Notes under the pieces: generated by a model
The model's database searches: none
Told to the model about the DNA's origin: nothing
What the model saw: the letters and a program-made list of their open reading frames with translations, nothing else
In this document: piece after piece, positions 1 through 9,940 of the stretch
Layout: every line of letters begins with the position of its first letter
Position numbering within the stretch: the stretch's first letter is position 1
Position numbers and translations under genes: made by a program
Source of the DNA: Nocardiopsis sp. JB363
GTDB taxonomy: Bacteria > Actinomycetota > Actinomycetes > Streptosporangiales > Streptosporangiaceae
NCBI RefSeq assembly: GCF_900143625.1
Contig: NZ_FRFF01000088.1
Location: forward strand, 19,563-83,562
Direction: 5' to 3'
DNA: 64,000 nt

Positions 1-756
1 GCCGCGCCATCCGGCGGACAGCGGTGCCACCTCGTTGTAGGCGTCCCGCACCCGGTCCAGGTGCGGCAGTCCGAACAGGGCCAGCATGGCCATGTCGGCC
101 TCACGGTGACCACCGTGCGCGGCGGGGTCGATGAGCACCGCGTCCCGTTCACGCCACAGCACGTTGCCGTTCCACAGGTCGCCGTGGACGCGCGCGGGCG
201 GTTCGGCCTCACCCGCCAACCGTGCCACCGCGTCCACGACCCGCTCCACCTCACGGGCGTCGCCCGGGGTGAGCGAACCCTGGTCCAGGGCGCGACGCAG
301 GTAGGGGCGCAGGCGCTGTTCGGCGTAGAAGGTGGGCCAGTCGTCACTCTGGGTGTTGTCCAGCGGCAACGGTCCGATGAAGCCGGGCCAGGCCGCCCCG
401 AACGCGTCCGCTCCGGTCAGATGGGTGCCCGCCAGCTGACGGCCGAGCCGTTCGGCGGCGCCCTGTGAGGGTTCGTCCTCGGCCACCCACGGCAGCACCA
501 GCAGGTGGTCGTCCCAACCCTGCGGGGTGATCACCGGGGAGCCGAAGCAGCGCCCCAGCCACTCCAGGCCCCGCGCCTCGGCGGTCAGCACGCCCATGGC
601 GGGCGACCCTCGGGTCAGGGACTTGACGAACAGACGGGTGCCGTCGTCCAGCTCGGCGTAGGACAGGGTCCAGTCGTGGCTGGTGCCCGCCCGGGCCGCG
701 CGCCGTACCTCCCGACCCAGCAGCGCGGAGATCCGGTCGGCGAGCGTGCCGGTCAA
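1..756 (-). CDS. Fructosamine kinase family protein (3' end outside window)
   Basis: Predicted ketosamine/fructosamine 3-kinase, which phosphorylates sugar adducts on proteins or small amines so that they fall apart (deglycation). The reverse-strand translation shows an aminoglycoside-phosphotransferase-like fold: an N-terminal lysine-containing strand (LFVKSL), then the catalytic loop HGDLWNGN and the metal-binding IDPAAHGG. The reading frame is still open at base 1, so the C-terminus is missing. I take the TTG at 756 because family similarity begins there (LTGTLADRISALLG). The frame stays open upstream to a GTG at 870, five bases after the phosphatase stop, which would add 38 Gly/Pro/Arg-rich residues. 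It lies downstream of, and probably in the same operon as, the phosphatase at 875. Confidence 0.85.
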   Translation of the reverse strand, partial: MTGTLADRISALLGREVRRAARAGTSHDWTLSYAELDDGTRLFVKSLTRGSPAMGVLTAEARGLEWLGRCFGSPVITPQGWDDHLLVLPWVAEDEPSQGAAERLGRQLAGTHLTGADAFGAAWPGFIGPLPLDNTQSDDWPTFYAEQRLRPYLRRALDQGSLTPGDAREVERVVDAVARLAGEAEPPARVHGDLWNGNVLWRERDAVLIDPAAHGGHREADMAMLALFGLPHLDRVRDAYNEVAPLSAGWRG

Positions 757-874
757 CGGGTCACGCCGGCGGGGTCTCTGGGGACCCCGCGGTCCATCCG
801 GCCCGTGTTCTCCGGCTCCGGGGCCGTTTCCCCCGGGGCCGCGTAGGTGCGCGATCGGCTCGCCCTCCACCGTC

Positions 875-1402
875 TCAGCCCCGCAACCGGGTGACGAGTT
901 CGTTGGTCAGGCCCTTGGCGGCGGCCTCCACCATGTTCAGGACCGCGGAGAAGCCGTCGTCGCCCCCGTAGTAGGGGTCGGGCACCTCGGGGTTGGGACC
1001 GCCGCCCGGCGCGAAGGAACGGAACAGTCGGAGCCGGGACATGTCGAACCCGAGCTCCTCTCCCCGTTCGTCCACGACCCGGCGCAGGTCGTCGAAGTTG
1101 TCCAGGTCCATGGTCAGGATCAGGTCCCGATCGGCAAGGTCGGACGAGTCGAACTGTCGGGCGGTGTGGTCGGTCAGGTAGCCGTGCACGCGCAGGGTGG
1201 ACGAGGCGCGCGGATCCATCCCGCCGCCAACGTGCCAATCGCCCGTGCCGGAGCTGTCGACCCGTACGAGGTCGCTCATTCCGGCACGTTCGAGGTCCGC
1301 GGTGAGCACCTTCTCCGCCATGGGCGAGCGGCAGATGTTTCCCAGACACACCACACTGACACGGTAGGGGCCAGCGGGGTCACGCGGTTCCGGCAGACTC
1401 AT
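875..1402 (-). CDS. Low-molecular-weight protein tyrosine phosphatase
   Basis: Cytoplasmic LMW-PTP of about 175 residues, the usual family length. It hydrolyses phosphotyrosine through a cysteinyl-phosphate. The P-loop CLGNICRSP (C-x5-R) sits near the N-terminus directly after a beta strand (VSVVCLG). The general-acid aspartate is in the C-terminal PDPYYGG segment. The start chosen is the ATG of MSLPEPRD. The longer frame upstream to 1543 is rich in Arg/Cys and has no family similarity. AAGAGG abuts the ATG with only one base between, so initiation may be leaderless. The fructosamine kinase follows closely on the same strand. Confidence 0.93.
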   Translation of the reverse strand: MSLPEPRDPAGPYRVSVVCLGNICRSPMAEKVLTADLERAGMSDLVRVDSSGTGDWHVGGGMDPRASSTLRVHGYLTDHTARQFDSSDLADRDLILTMDLDNFDDLRRVVDERGEELGFDMSRLRLFRSFAPGGGPNPEVPDPYYGGDDGFSAVLNMVEAAAKGLTNELVTRLRG

Positions 1403-1484
1403 GCCTCTTACCGTAACGAAGATCCGCCGCGACCACCCGTTCTGGCACGGTGCGTGTGCGCCCCGCCGCCGATTCCTCGCCGTG

Positions 1485-1931
1485 TCAGCTCTTGGGCAGG
1501 CGCACCACGGAGACGAAGAAGTCGTCGATCTGCCGCACCACACGTATGAACTGTTCGAAGTCCACCGGTTTGGGCACGTAGGCGTTGGCGTGCAGGCGGT
1601 AGCTGCGCAGCACGTCCTCCTCGGCCTCGGAAGTGGTGAGCACGACCACGGGGATGTGGGCCAGATCGTCGTCGCTCTTGACCTCCTCCAAGACCTCCCG
1701 GCCGTCCTTTCGGGGCAGGTTGAGGTCGAGAAGGATCAGGTGGGGGCGCGGGACGTCGGCGAACTCGCCCTCACGACGCAGGAAGCGGAGCGCCTCCACG
1801 CCGTCCGAGACCACGTGCAGGCGGTTGCCCAGCTTGTGTTCCTCGAATGCCTCCTTGGTCATCAGGACGTCACCGGGATCGTCCTCGACCAACAGCACCT
1901 CGATGGGATGCACCAACATGACCTCGCTCAA
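1485..1931 (-). CDS. Single-domain response regulator (CheY/Rcp1-like)
   Basis: A stand-alone receiver domain of 148 residues. The acidic pair is EDD near residues 17-19, the phospho-acceptor is Asp69 in LLDLNLP, there is a conserved Thr/Ser in VVVLTTSEAEED, and the Lys lies in YVPKPVDF. There is no output domain. The Rcp1-like spacing (long DDPGD loop, NLPRKDG) is typical of receivers paired with phytochrome- or CHASE-type kinases. It is the last gene of a three-gene operon, 12 bases after the histidine kinase, so that kinase is its likely phosphodonor. An internal ATG at residue 5 is an alternative start. Confidence 0.92.
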   Translation of the reverse strand: MSEVMLVHPIEVLLVEDDPGDVLMTKEAFEEHKLGNRLHVVSDGVEALRFLRREGEFADVPRPHLILLDLNLPRKDGREVLEEVKSDDDLAHIPVVVLTTSEAEEDVLRSYRLHANAYVPKPVDFEQFIRVVRQIDDFFVSVVRLPKS

Positions 1932-1943
1932 GCTTCCAGACCC

Positions 1944-3902
<1,959 letters not shown>

Positions 3903-3928
3903 GGTGCGGTCTTCCTCCCCAATGGGGC

Positions 3929-5218
3929 TCAAGCGGGTTCTCCGTGGCTGATGAGCAGCATCGCCACGTCGTCCTGGAGCGGGCCCCCGTTGCTGCGCTC
4001 CGCCTCGTCCACGAGGTGTTCCGGCAGGTTGTTCAGGGGCACTCCCTGGTCCAGCACCCCGTTGACCAGGCGGCGCAGGCCGGCGACCTCCAGGCGCATG
4101 GGCGGACCACCGTCGTAGGCGTCGACCAGACCGTCGGTGTAGAAGAGCAGGCTGGTCCCGCGGGCCAGGACGACCTCGGTGGACTCGTCCTGGTCGACCG
4201 GGAAGACGCCCAGGGGCGGCTGCGGCGGGGCCTGGATCTCCTTGGCGGAGCGACCGGTGACGAGCAGGGGCGGGGGGTGGCCCAGGCTGCGGATACGGGC
4301 GCGCTCGCTACCGGTGTCGAGGCTGGCCATGCACAGCGTCGCGTACATCTCCTCCTGCGCGCGCTCGCTGACCAGGAGCTGTTCGAGGTAGGGCAGGACC
4401 TGCTGCTCGGCGACACCGCTCATCACGAGGGTGCGCCAGGCGATGCGCAGGCTGACGCCGAGCGCGGCCTCGTCGGGGCCGTGCCCGCTGACGTCGCCGA
4501 TGATGACGTGCGTGGTGCCGTCCTTCTCGACGGCGTCGTAGAAGTCACCGCCGACCAGGGCGCGCTTGCGGCCGGGCCGGTAGTAGGCGCGGTGGCTCAG
4601 GGGCGAACGCTCCAACAGGACCTGGGGCAGCAGACCGCGTTCCAGGCGCATGTTCTCGCGGGCGCTCAGCCGGGCCTCACGCAGCTGACGGGCGTTCTCG
4701 TCGGCGCGGCGCCGCTCCAGGGAGTAACGCAGGCTGCGGGCCAGGAGGGAACCGTCGACCTGTCCCTTGACCAGGTAGTCCTGGGCGCCGGCGGAGACCG
4801 CGGCGATGCCCTCGTGCTCGTCGTCGAGTCCGGTGAAGACGACGACGGCGGCGGCGGGCGCACTGCCGAGCACCTCGCGCAGGAGATCGAGTCCGTGCGC
4901 GTCGGGGAGGTTGAGGTCCAGCAGGACACAGCCGCGGAAGCCCTTGAGGTGCTCGCGAGCGGCATTGAGGGTGGCCACCCAGGTGATGCGGGTGGTGAGC
5001 ACTGTGTCCGCGAGGAGTTCCTCGGCGAGGAAGGCATCGCCGGGGTCGTCTTCGATCAGCAGGACGTCAACCGATTCGACGGTAGCCTCCACCTGGTCGG
5101 TCAGGACGGTGTCGTCACCCAGGGAGGCACTGCCGTCCGTGGCAGCACCTTCGGCGGCTTCGGCCGCTCCATCGCCGATCACCTTCACGGGATCGTGCCC
5201 TGTTCTCCTGGTATCCAC
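3929..5218 (-). CDS. Receiver-coupled PP2C (SpoIIE/RsbU-type) phosphatase
   Basis: First gene of the signalling operon, 429 residues. After about 48 low-complexity residues comes a receiver domain (IEDDPGD near 55-61, acceptor Asp101 in LLDLNLP, Lys151 in YLVKG). A short coiled linker follows, then a SpoIIE-type PP2C domain from about residue 195 with metal motifs VGGDFYD, GDVSGHG and DDVAML. Family members of this layout dephosphorylate anti-sigma-factor antagonists in partner-switching cascades, gated by receiver phosphorylation. No STAS or anti-sigma gene lies in the window, so the target is unknown. The start is GTG with AAGG six bases upstream. Confidence 0.92.
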   Translation of the reverse strand: MDTRRTGHDPVKVIGDGAAEAAEGAATDGSASLGDDTVLTDQVEATVESVDVLLIEDDPGDAFLAEELLADTVLTTRITWVATLNAAREHLKGFRGCVLLDLNLPDAHGLDLLREVLGSAPAAAVVVFTGLDDEHEGIAAVSAGAQDYLVKGQVDGSLLARSLRYSLERRRADENARQLREARLSARENMRLERGLLPQVLLERSPLSHRAYYRPGRKRALVGGDFYDAVEKDGTTHVIIGDVSGHGPDEAALGVSLRIAWRTLVMSGVAEQQVLPYLEQLLVSERAQEEMYATLCMASLDTGSERARIRSLGHPPPLLVTGRSAKEIQAPPQPPLGVFPVDQDESTEVVLARGTSLLFYTDGLVDAYDGGPPMRLEVAGLRRLVNGVLDQGVPLNNLPEHLVDEAERSNGGPLQDDVAMLLISHGEPA

Positions 5219-5266
5219 TCATCGCCTTATGGTTCACGGTCCGTGGGACGCGTCGTCACGCCACCG

Positions 5267-5294
5267 ACCCTAGTGCCGCGTCAGCCGAGGTCCA
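5267..5294 (-). promoter_or_regulatory. Candidate promoter of the PP2C-kinase-regulator operon
   Basis: On the reverse strand, TGGACC (5294-5289) and TAGGGT (5272-5267) are separated by 16 bases and end about 48 bases before the GTG at 5218. This fits a housekeeping-type actinobacterial promoter. Recognition is by eye only. Confidence 0.45.
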
Positions 5295-5708
5295 CCCCGT
5301 CGCGACGCTCAGCACGGCACCTCGCCGCGTTGGCGAAAAACCCGAATAGGAACCACTATGAGGGCTTCCCGCCGCCTTGCGATGCACCATCCTGAACGCC
5401 GCTCCGTAACGGGCGAACCCCGACTGACGCGGCACTGGGCGGACGCCTGGGGTCCTCCTGCGGTTCGGACCGCACGACACCCAAACGATAAACGTCCCAC
5501 CGACCACTTGACCAGCGGAGGCGACGAGACACATCCGACCCCGGTGAACGACCCCCGTCTCCTGGTGGCTCCGAGAGGCTCTGAGAGGTGGGCGCTATCG
5601 GGCACGTCCGGTGGTCCGCGCGGGGTTGTGGCCCGGCTCGTACGTCCGTGCGCGGGCAGATCTGCTTGTGACGCAGTGCACCACCGAAGGGACTTTCGTC
5701 CATTTTTT
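5295..5708. other. Intergenic stretch without a recognisable gene
   Basis: Between two divergent genes. Several short frames are open on both strands, but their translations are Arg/Pro/Ser-rich, mutually overlapping, and show no family motif. I see no RNA gene. Near 5690-5710 there is a GGAC/GTCC mini-hairpin followed by seven T's, too weak to call a terminator. Confidence 0.5.
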
Positions 5709-5725
5709 TATGACAGAGTGTCGTA
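5709..5725. promoter_or_regulatory. Inverted repeat, probable operator 1 of heme oxygenase
   Basis: TATGACA-gag-TGTCGTA: 7-base arms with one mismatch. It shares the TGACA...TGTC core with the repeat at 5754. A TTGACA (-35-like) follows at 5732-5737. The placement upstream of the -35 and its match to the second palindrome suggest one dimeric regulator binding twice. The TetR gene behind the heme oxygenase is the obvious candidate (inference). Confidence 0.55.
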
Positions 5726-5753
5726 TCCGTCTTGACAGGGGCGGACGTCTAAA

Positions 5754-5766
5754 TGACATCATGTCA
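5754..5766. promoter_or_regulatory. Inverted repeat, probable operator 2 of heme oxygenase
   Basis: TGACAT-c-ATGTCA: perfect 6-base arms around one base, about 43 bp (four helical turns) centre to centre from the repeat at 5709. It lies where the -10/start region of the TTGACA promoter at 5732 would be, so binding would block transcription. Confidence 0.6.
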
Positions 5767-5799
5767 CAAAAGCCCCGAGCGGAAAGAGGGAGAGTGCCG

Positions 5800-6492
5800 A
5801 TGAGCGTCACGGCCCCGGCCCCCACGTCGACCCCCGACCCCGGCACGGCCGCAGACACCCCCCGGCCGTTCTCCGAGCGTCTCAAGGCCGCCACCTGGGG
5901 CGACCACTCCGCCGCCGAGCACCACGGCTTCACCAAGGCCCTGCTGGAGGGCGAACTCTCCCTCGACGGCTACACGGCCATGGTCGCCCAGCACTACTTC
6001 GCCTACATCGCTCTGGAGCGGGTGGGCCTCGCCCTGGTCGACGACCCGGTCGCCGGCCGCTTCCACTACCCGGAGCTGGAGCGGGTCCCCGCGCTGGAGG
6101 CCGACCTGGAGCATCTGCTCGGCGCCGACTGGGCGGACCGCGTCTCCCCCAGCCTCGCCACCCGCACCTACGCGGCGCGCATCGAGCAGATGGTCGACCA
6201 CCCCGAGGGGTTCGTCGCCCACCACTACACGCGCTACATGGGTGATGTCTCCGGCGGGCAGTTCATTCGCCGGATCGCCGCCAAGACCTACGGATTCACC
6301 GACGGCGCCGGGGTGGCCTTCTACGACTTCGGCACCCTGGGCAGCCTGCCCAGGTTCCGTTCCGGTTACCGCGAGCGGCTGGACGCCCTGCCGCTGGACG
6401 AGGAGGCCGCCGCCTTCCTGGTCCAGGAGACCCGTCTGGCCTATCAGCTCAACACGGAGGTACTGGCCGATCTGGGCCGTCGGCACGTCTGA
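5800..6492 (+). CDS. Heme oxygenase (biliverdin-producing)
   Basis: About 230 residues, close to bacterial HmuO/HugZ-class heme oxygenase length. It opens the heme ring to biliverdin, CO and Fe2+, releasing iron. By comparison with corynebacterial HmuO, the proximal heme-ligand His is in WGDHSAAEHHGF, and the distal helix glycines are in the signature AHHYTRYMGDVSGGQ. The C-terminal helix ends in NTEVLADLG, as in the family. The start is the ATG with GAGGGAGAG upstream; the frame is open further back to 5611 without similarity. It is followed 43 bases later by a TetR gene. Two matching palindromes lie in its promoter. No IdeR/DmdR iron box is evident. Confidence 0.93.
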   Translation: MSVTAPAPTSTPDPGTAADTPRPFSERLKAATWGDHSAAEHHGFTKALLEGELSLDGYTAMVAQHYFAYIALERVGLALVDDPVAGRFHYPELERVPALEADLEHLLGADWADRVSPSLATRTYAARIEQMVDHPEGFVAHHYTRYMGDVSGGQFIRRIAAKTYGFTDGAGVAFYDFGTLGSLPRFRSGYRERLDALPLDEEAAAFLVQETRLAYQLNTEVLADLGRRHV

Positions 6493-6535
6493 TCCTCGGG
6501 CCCCACGGCGCGTTCGACATGCCACCATAGGAGGC

Positions 6536-7192
6536 ATGCCCAAGATCACGGCTCCGACCATCGCCGCTCACCGTGCCCGCACACGGGAGAGCATCATGGA
6601 CGCCGTCGACGAACTGATCAGGTCCCAGGGGATCGACCGCGTCTCCATGACCGACGTGGCCAACGCCGCGGGCATCACCCGCACCGCGCTGTACAACTAC
6701 TTCCCGGACAAGCCCGCGCTCCTGCTCGCCTTCACCGAGCAGGTCAGCGCCGCGTTCATGGAACGGTACAAGCGCGAGCTCCCGTCGGGGGTGTCGGCCG
6801 CGCGCCGCCTGTCGGCCTTCGTACGCCTCCAGCTGGAGGGCATCGTCGCGCATCCGCACCCACCCGCCGCCGAACTGGGCGCCAGCCTCGGACCGGACGC
6901 CTACCAGGCATTGGCCGCGCACGTGGCCCCCATGCAGCGGCTGCTCACCGAGATTCTGGAGGACGGGACCGCCTCCGGGGAGTTCGACCGACTGCCGTGC
7001 GAACGCGTCGCCTCGCTCACCCTGTCCATGGTGGGCTCCCAACGCCTGCCCATGGTGAGCGGTGAGGTCGGACTGGAGGAGACCCACGCCCTGGTGACCA
7101 GGTTCGTGCTCCGCGCCCTGGGGGTGGCGGCCGAAACCCTCGACACGATCCTGCCGGAAAAGCCCCCGCGCACCACTCTCGGTGAGGACTGA
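6536..7192 (+). CDS. TetR family transcriptional regulator
   Basis: 218 residues. The N-terminal TetR helix-turn-helix is clear (VSMTDVANAAGITRTALYNYF followed by PDKPALL), with a helical ligand-binding domain behind it. It sits just downstream of heme oxygenase in the same direction. That spacing and the twin palindromes before heme oxygenase make it the likely local repressor. The ligand could be heme, biliverdin or something unrelated. AGGAGG ends one base before the ATG, unusually close. No better in-frame start exists. Confidence 0.88.
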   Translation: MPKITAPTIAAHRARTRESIMDAVDELIRSQGIDRVSMTDVANAAGITRTALYNYFPDKPALLLAFTEQVSAAFMERYKRELPSGVSAARRLSAFVRLQLEGIVAHPHPPAAELGASLGPDAYQALAAHVAPMQRLLTEILEDGTASGEFDRLPCERVASLTLSMVGSQRLPMVSGEVGLEETHALVTRFVLRALGVAAETLDTILPEKPPRTTLGED

Positions 7193-7351
7193 AACACCCT
7201 TGGCGATAAGGGTCTGCACGTAAACCCACGATGGCCGTGTGTGGTCGGTGTGAAGCGGCATGAAGGCGTGACGCCCGGGGAACGAGAGGATTCAGCCCGT
7301 CTCCCCGGGCCGTCCCCGTCCGCCCTCGACCCCCGTGAGGCCTTCTCAGCC

Positions 7352-7606
7352 ATGTCCCTCGTACTGATCGCTCTCGGCGCCGTCCTGGTGTCGGTCGCCC
7401 TGTTCAACAAGATGCCGCGGTTCGTCGCCGAGCGCCCGGCCGTGTACCGCTCCGGAGGCGGGGTCGCCACCGCTCAGCGCACCGCCGTGCCACCCCGGCT
7501 GCGCCTGACCGACGCGCGGCTCACCGAAAACGGACGCGCCGTGTTCACCGCCATCGGCGGCAGCGCGCTCATCATCGCGTTCTTCCTGGCCCTGTCCGGG
7601 CTCTAG
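7352..7606 (+). CDS. Small two-TM membrane protein, unknown function
   Basis: 84 residues with a hydrophobic N-terminal helix (LVLIALGAVLVSVALF), a basic central segment, and a second helix near the C-terminus (IGGSALIIAFFLALSGL). No family is recognised. The frame is open upstream to a GTG at 7241, but the hydrophobic start and position favour the ATG at 7352. It is an isolated gene between the TetR gene and a convergent exonuclease. Confidence 0.6.
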   Translation: MSLVLIALGAVLVSVALFNKMPRFVAERPAVYRSGGGVATAQRTAVPPRLRLTDARLTENGRAVFTAIGGSALIIAFFLALSGL

Positions 7607-7772
7607 AGAGTGATCGGGGCCGCGCCCCGTGCCCTCCCTCGCCCACCACCCTCGACGGAGCGCTAACGCGCACGGGCTCGAATCAAGCTCGTACCTCGTT
7701 CACGGCTCGACTCCTCTTGCGCCGTGTCGAAGCAGACCCAGGCTCTCCGGACCCGAACGGGTGACCCCCGCT

Positions 7773-8669
7773 CTAGGGGCGGAGGGAGCGGCCACCGGCC
7801 ATGCGCGCCAACAGGCCGCCCGCGACGGTGGCCGCGACGCCGCCGGTCACCACCGCGGCCCGGCCCAGCCGTTCACGCAGCAGCGACGCGCGCAGAGCGG
7901 CGGCCTCGGCCAGCTCGCGCTCGGAGTCGCGGAAGGCGCCGCCGCACAGCAGCGGATCGAGCTCGCGGGTCCGCCAGCGCGCGGCCCACGGCCGCAGCGG
8001 CAGCCGCGGACTCGTGCCGGGGGTGGTGCGCGGCTTGAACCGTACCGGGACCGCCTCGGGCGCATCGGCTTGGAGGAACCGGGGCGAAGGGCCGGTGTAA
8101 CGCAGCTCCCCGGGGGCGTTGGCGATCATCTCCACCAACAGCTCCGCGCAGGCCCGGGCGTCGCCCAAGGCCGTGTGCTGGCCCGTGGGCCAGGCCCCGC
8201 TGAGCAGGTGCGAGGCGCGCGGCAAGGAGTAACGGGCCAGGTCCAGCTGGGAGCGCAGGGCCCGCAGCGTGCACAACCCCGACTGTCCGGACGGCAGCCC
8301 GGCGGGCACCAGTTCGGCGGCGAGGAACCGCTCCTCGAAGTCCAGGTTGTGCCCGACGACCACCGCCCCGGACAACAGTTCGGCGATCCGGGGAACGATC
8401 TCCGCCACCCGTGGGGCGCCGATCAACTCGCCTTCGCCGATCCCGTGGAACTCCTGGCCCCCGATCGGCGCTCGGGGGTCCACCAGGGTGCTGAACTCCT
8501 CCACGACGCGACCGTCGCCGTGCACCCGCACCACGGCGATCTCCACCAACCGGGCACCCTCGCGCGGGTCCAGACCCGTGGTCTCCACGTCGATGACCGC
8601 GTACTCCAGGTCCGCCGCCCGCGTTCCGACCCGTCTGCGGGTCAGCGCGCCCGTTCGCAGCGTTCCCAT
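7773..8669 (-). CDS. DEDDh 3'-5' exonuclease (DnaQ/RNase T-like)
   Basis: 298 residues. The N-terminal DnaQ-type exonuclease domain carries all motifs: Exo I VIDVETTG near residue 25, Exo II VGHNLDFEERF, Exo III HTALGDARA. Such domains trim DNA or RNA 3' ends, as in the proofreading subunit of Pol III or stand-alone repair nucleases. The C-terminal third is Arg-rich, then ends in a Gly/Ala hydrophobic stretch (VVTGGVAATVAGGLLA) that could be a membrane or packing helix. No polymerase gene is nearby, so it is probably not the core epsilon subunit. Confidence 0.9.
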   Translation of the reverse strand: MGTLRTGALTRRRVGTRAADLEYAVIDVETTGLDPREGARLVEIAVVRVHGDGRVVEEFSTLVDPRAPIGGQEFHGIGEGELIGAPRVAEIVPRIAELLSGAVVVGHNLDFEERFLAAELVPAGLPSGQSGLCTLRALRSQLDLARYSLPRASHLLSGAWPTGQHTALGDARACAELLVEMIANAPGELRYTGPSPRFLQADAPEAVPVRFKPRTTPGTSPRLPLRPWAARWRTRELDPLLCGGAFRDSERELAEAAALRASLLRERLGRAAVVTGGVAATVAGGLLARMAGGRSLRP

Positions 8670-8922
8670 CGTGTGCCACCCCTCGAATCAGCCCTCTGTC
8701 GCGGTGCTCTCACCGCCGGCAACGACCCTACTGCCCAGGTCCGGCAGCCGGGTCCGTCGGGCCGAGACCCCGGGCCCGCCGTGGAAGGCACACCGAGGTG
8801 GGGGAAGAATCGTGCCCTTGTGTACGTTTTGATGCGTGCCCGGCAAAGGTCGGGGGACCCGATCACCCCCAATGGCCCGGGTCCAGTCACCCGATCGGCC
8901 CCAACGGCGAGGAGATCCCCAC

Positions 8923-9885
8923 ATGACCCAGGCCACGATCCCCGGTTACGTCCCCCTGGCGGAGGTCGTCCGCTCCGGGATGCGCGAGAGCGTCCACTAC
9001 GGCGCCGTCGTCGGCCTGTCCCCCGAAGGGGAGATCGCCTACGCCCACGGACCCGTCCACGACCCCATGTTCCCGCGATCGGCCGCCAAGCCCTTCCAGG
9101 CACTGGCGATGCTGCGTGCGGGCGCCGACCTCCAAGGCGCCTCCCTCGCCATCTCCGCGGGCAGCCACGGCGGCGAGGACATCCACGTGGCCGAGGCCGA
9201 GCGCATCCTCGCCTCCGCCGGACTCACCGCCGACGCCCTCGGCTGCCCCGAGGACGTCCCCGGTGGCGCCGCCGCCCGCAAGACCTTCTACGCCGAGGGC
9301 CGCTCCCCCTCCCGCCTGTACATGAACTGTTCGGGCAAGCACTCCGGCATGCTCGCCGCCTGTGCGGCCAAGGGGTGGGAGACCGACGGCTACCTCGACC
9401 CCGAGCACCCCTTCCAGCAGCTGGTGCGCGAGGCCGTCGAGGACATGTGCGGCGAACCCGTGGCGCACACCGCCGTCGACGGCTGCGGGGCGCCCCAGCT
9501 CGCGGTGACCCTGGTCGGCCTGGCCCGCGGCGTGCAGAGCATGCGCCTGGCCCCCGAGGGCACCCCCGAGCGGTCCGTCCTGGAGGCGATGAGCGCCCAC
9601 CCCGAATACGTCTCCGGCACCGGCCGGATCGACACCGAACTGATGCGCCGCGTGCCCGGCCTGGTGTCCAAGGTCGGCGCCGACGGGGTGCTGGTGCTCA
9701 ACGCGCCCACCGGCGAGACCGTCGCCGTCAAGATCAGCGACGGAGACGCCGAACTGCGGGCGCGTACGCTGGTCGGCGTCACCGCCCTGAAGGCCCTGGG
9801 GATGGACGTCGAACCCATCGCCGACCACCTCACCACCGACGTCCACGGCGGTGGAGGGGTCGTCGGCACGGTCCGCGCCCTGTAG
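8923..9885 (+). CDS. Asparaginase (thermolabile, Rhizobium etli AnsA type)
   Basis: 320 residues, PF06089-type asparaginase, which hydrolyses L-asparagine to aspartate and ammonia. Residues known from the R. etli enzyme are all present: the Ser-x-x-Lys in PRSAAKPFQ, the second Ser in ISAGSHGGED, the Cys/Lys of NCSGKHSG, the Cys in VDGCGAPQ, and a late Lys in SKVGADGVL. There is no signal peptide, so it is cytoplasmic. The ATG at 8923 has GAGGAG eight bases upstream. The next gene in the same direction (ferredoxin reductase) starts 55 bases later. Confidence 0.93.
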   Translation: MTQATIPGYVPLAEVVRSGMRESVHYGAVVGLSPEGEIAYAHGPVHDPMFPRSAAKPFQALAMLRAGADLQGASLAISAGSHGGEDIHVAEAERILASAGLTADALGCPEDVPGGAAARKTFYAEGRSPSRLYMNCSGKHSGMLAACAAKGWETDGYLDPEHPFQQLVREAVEDMCGEPVAHTAVDGCGAPQLAVTLVGLARGVQSMRLAPEGTPERSVLEAMSAHPEYVSGTGRIDTELMRRVPGLVSKVGADGVLVLNAPTGETVAVKISDGDAELRARTLVGVTALKALGMDVEPIADHLTTDVHGGGGVVGTVRAL

Positions 9886-9940
9886 GCCGAGAACGCCCGC
9901 GGAACCCGCCGGCCGCACACGATACGAGGGAGAACGCACG

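Noticed and set aside
5690..5710. Hairpin plus seven T's as a terminator
   Set aside because: Only four pairs, and it lies inside a promoter region between divergent genes.
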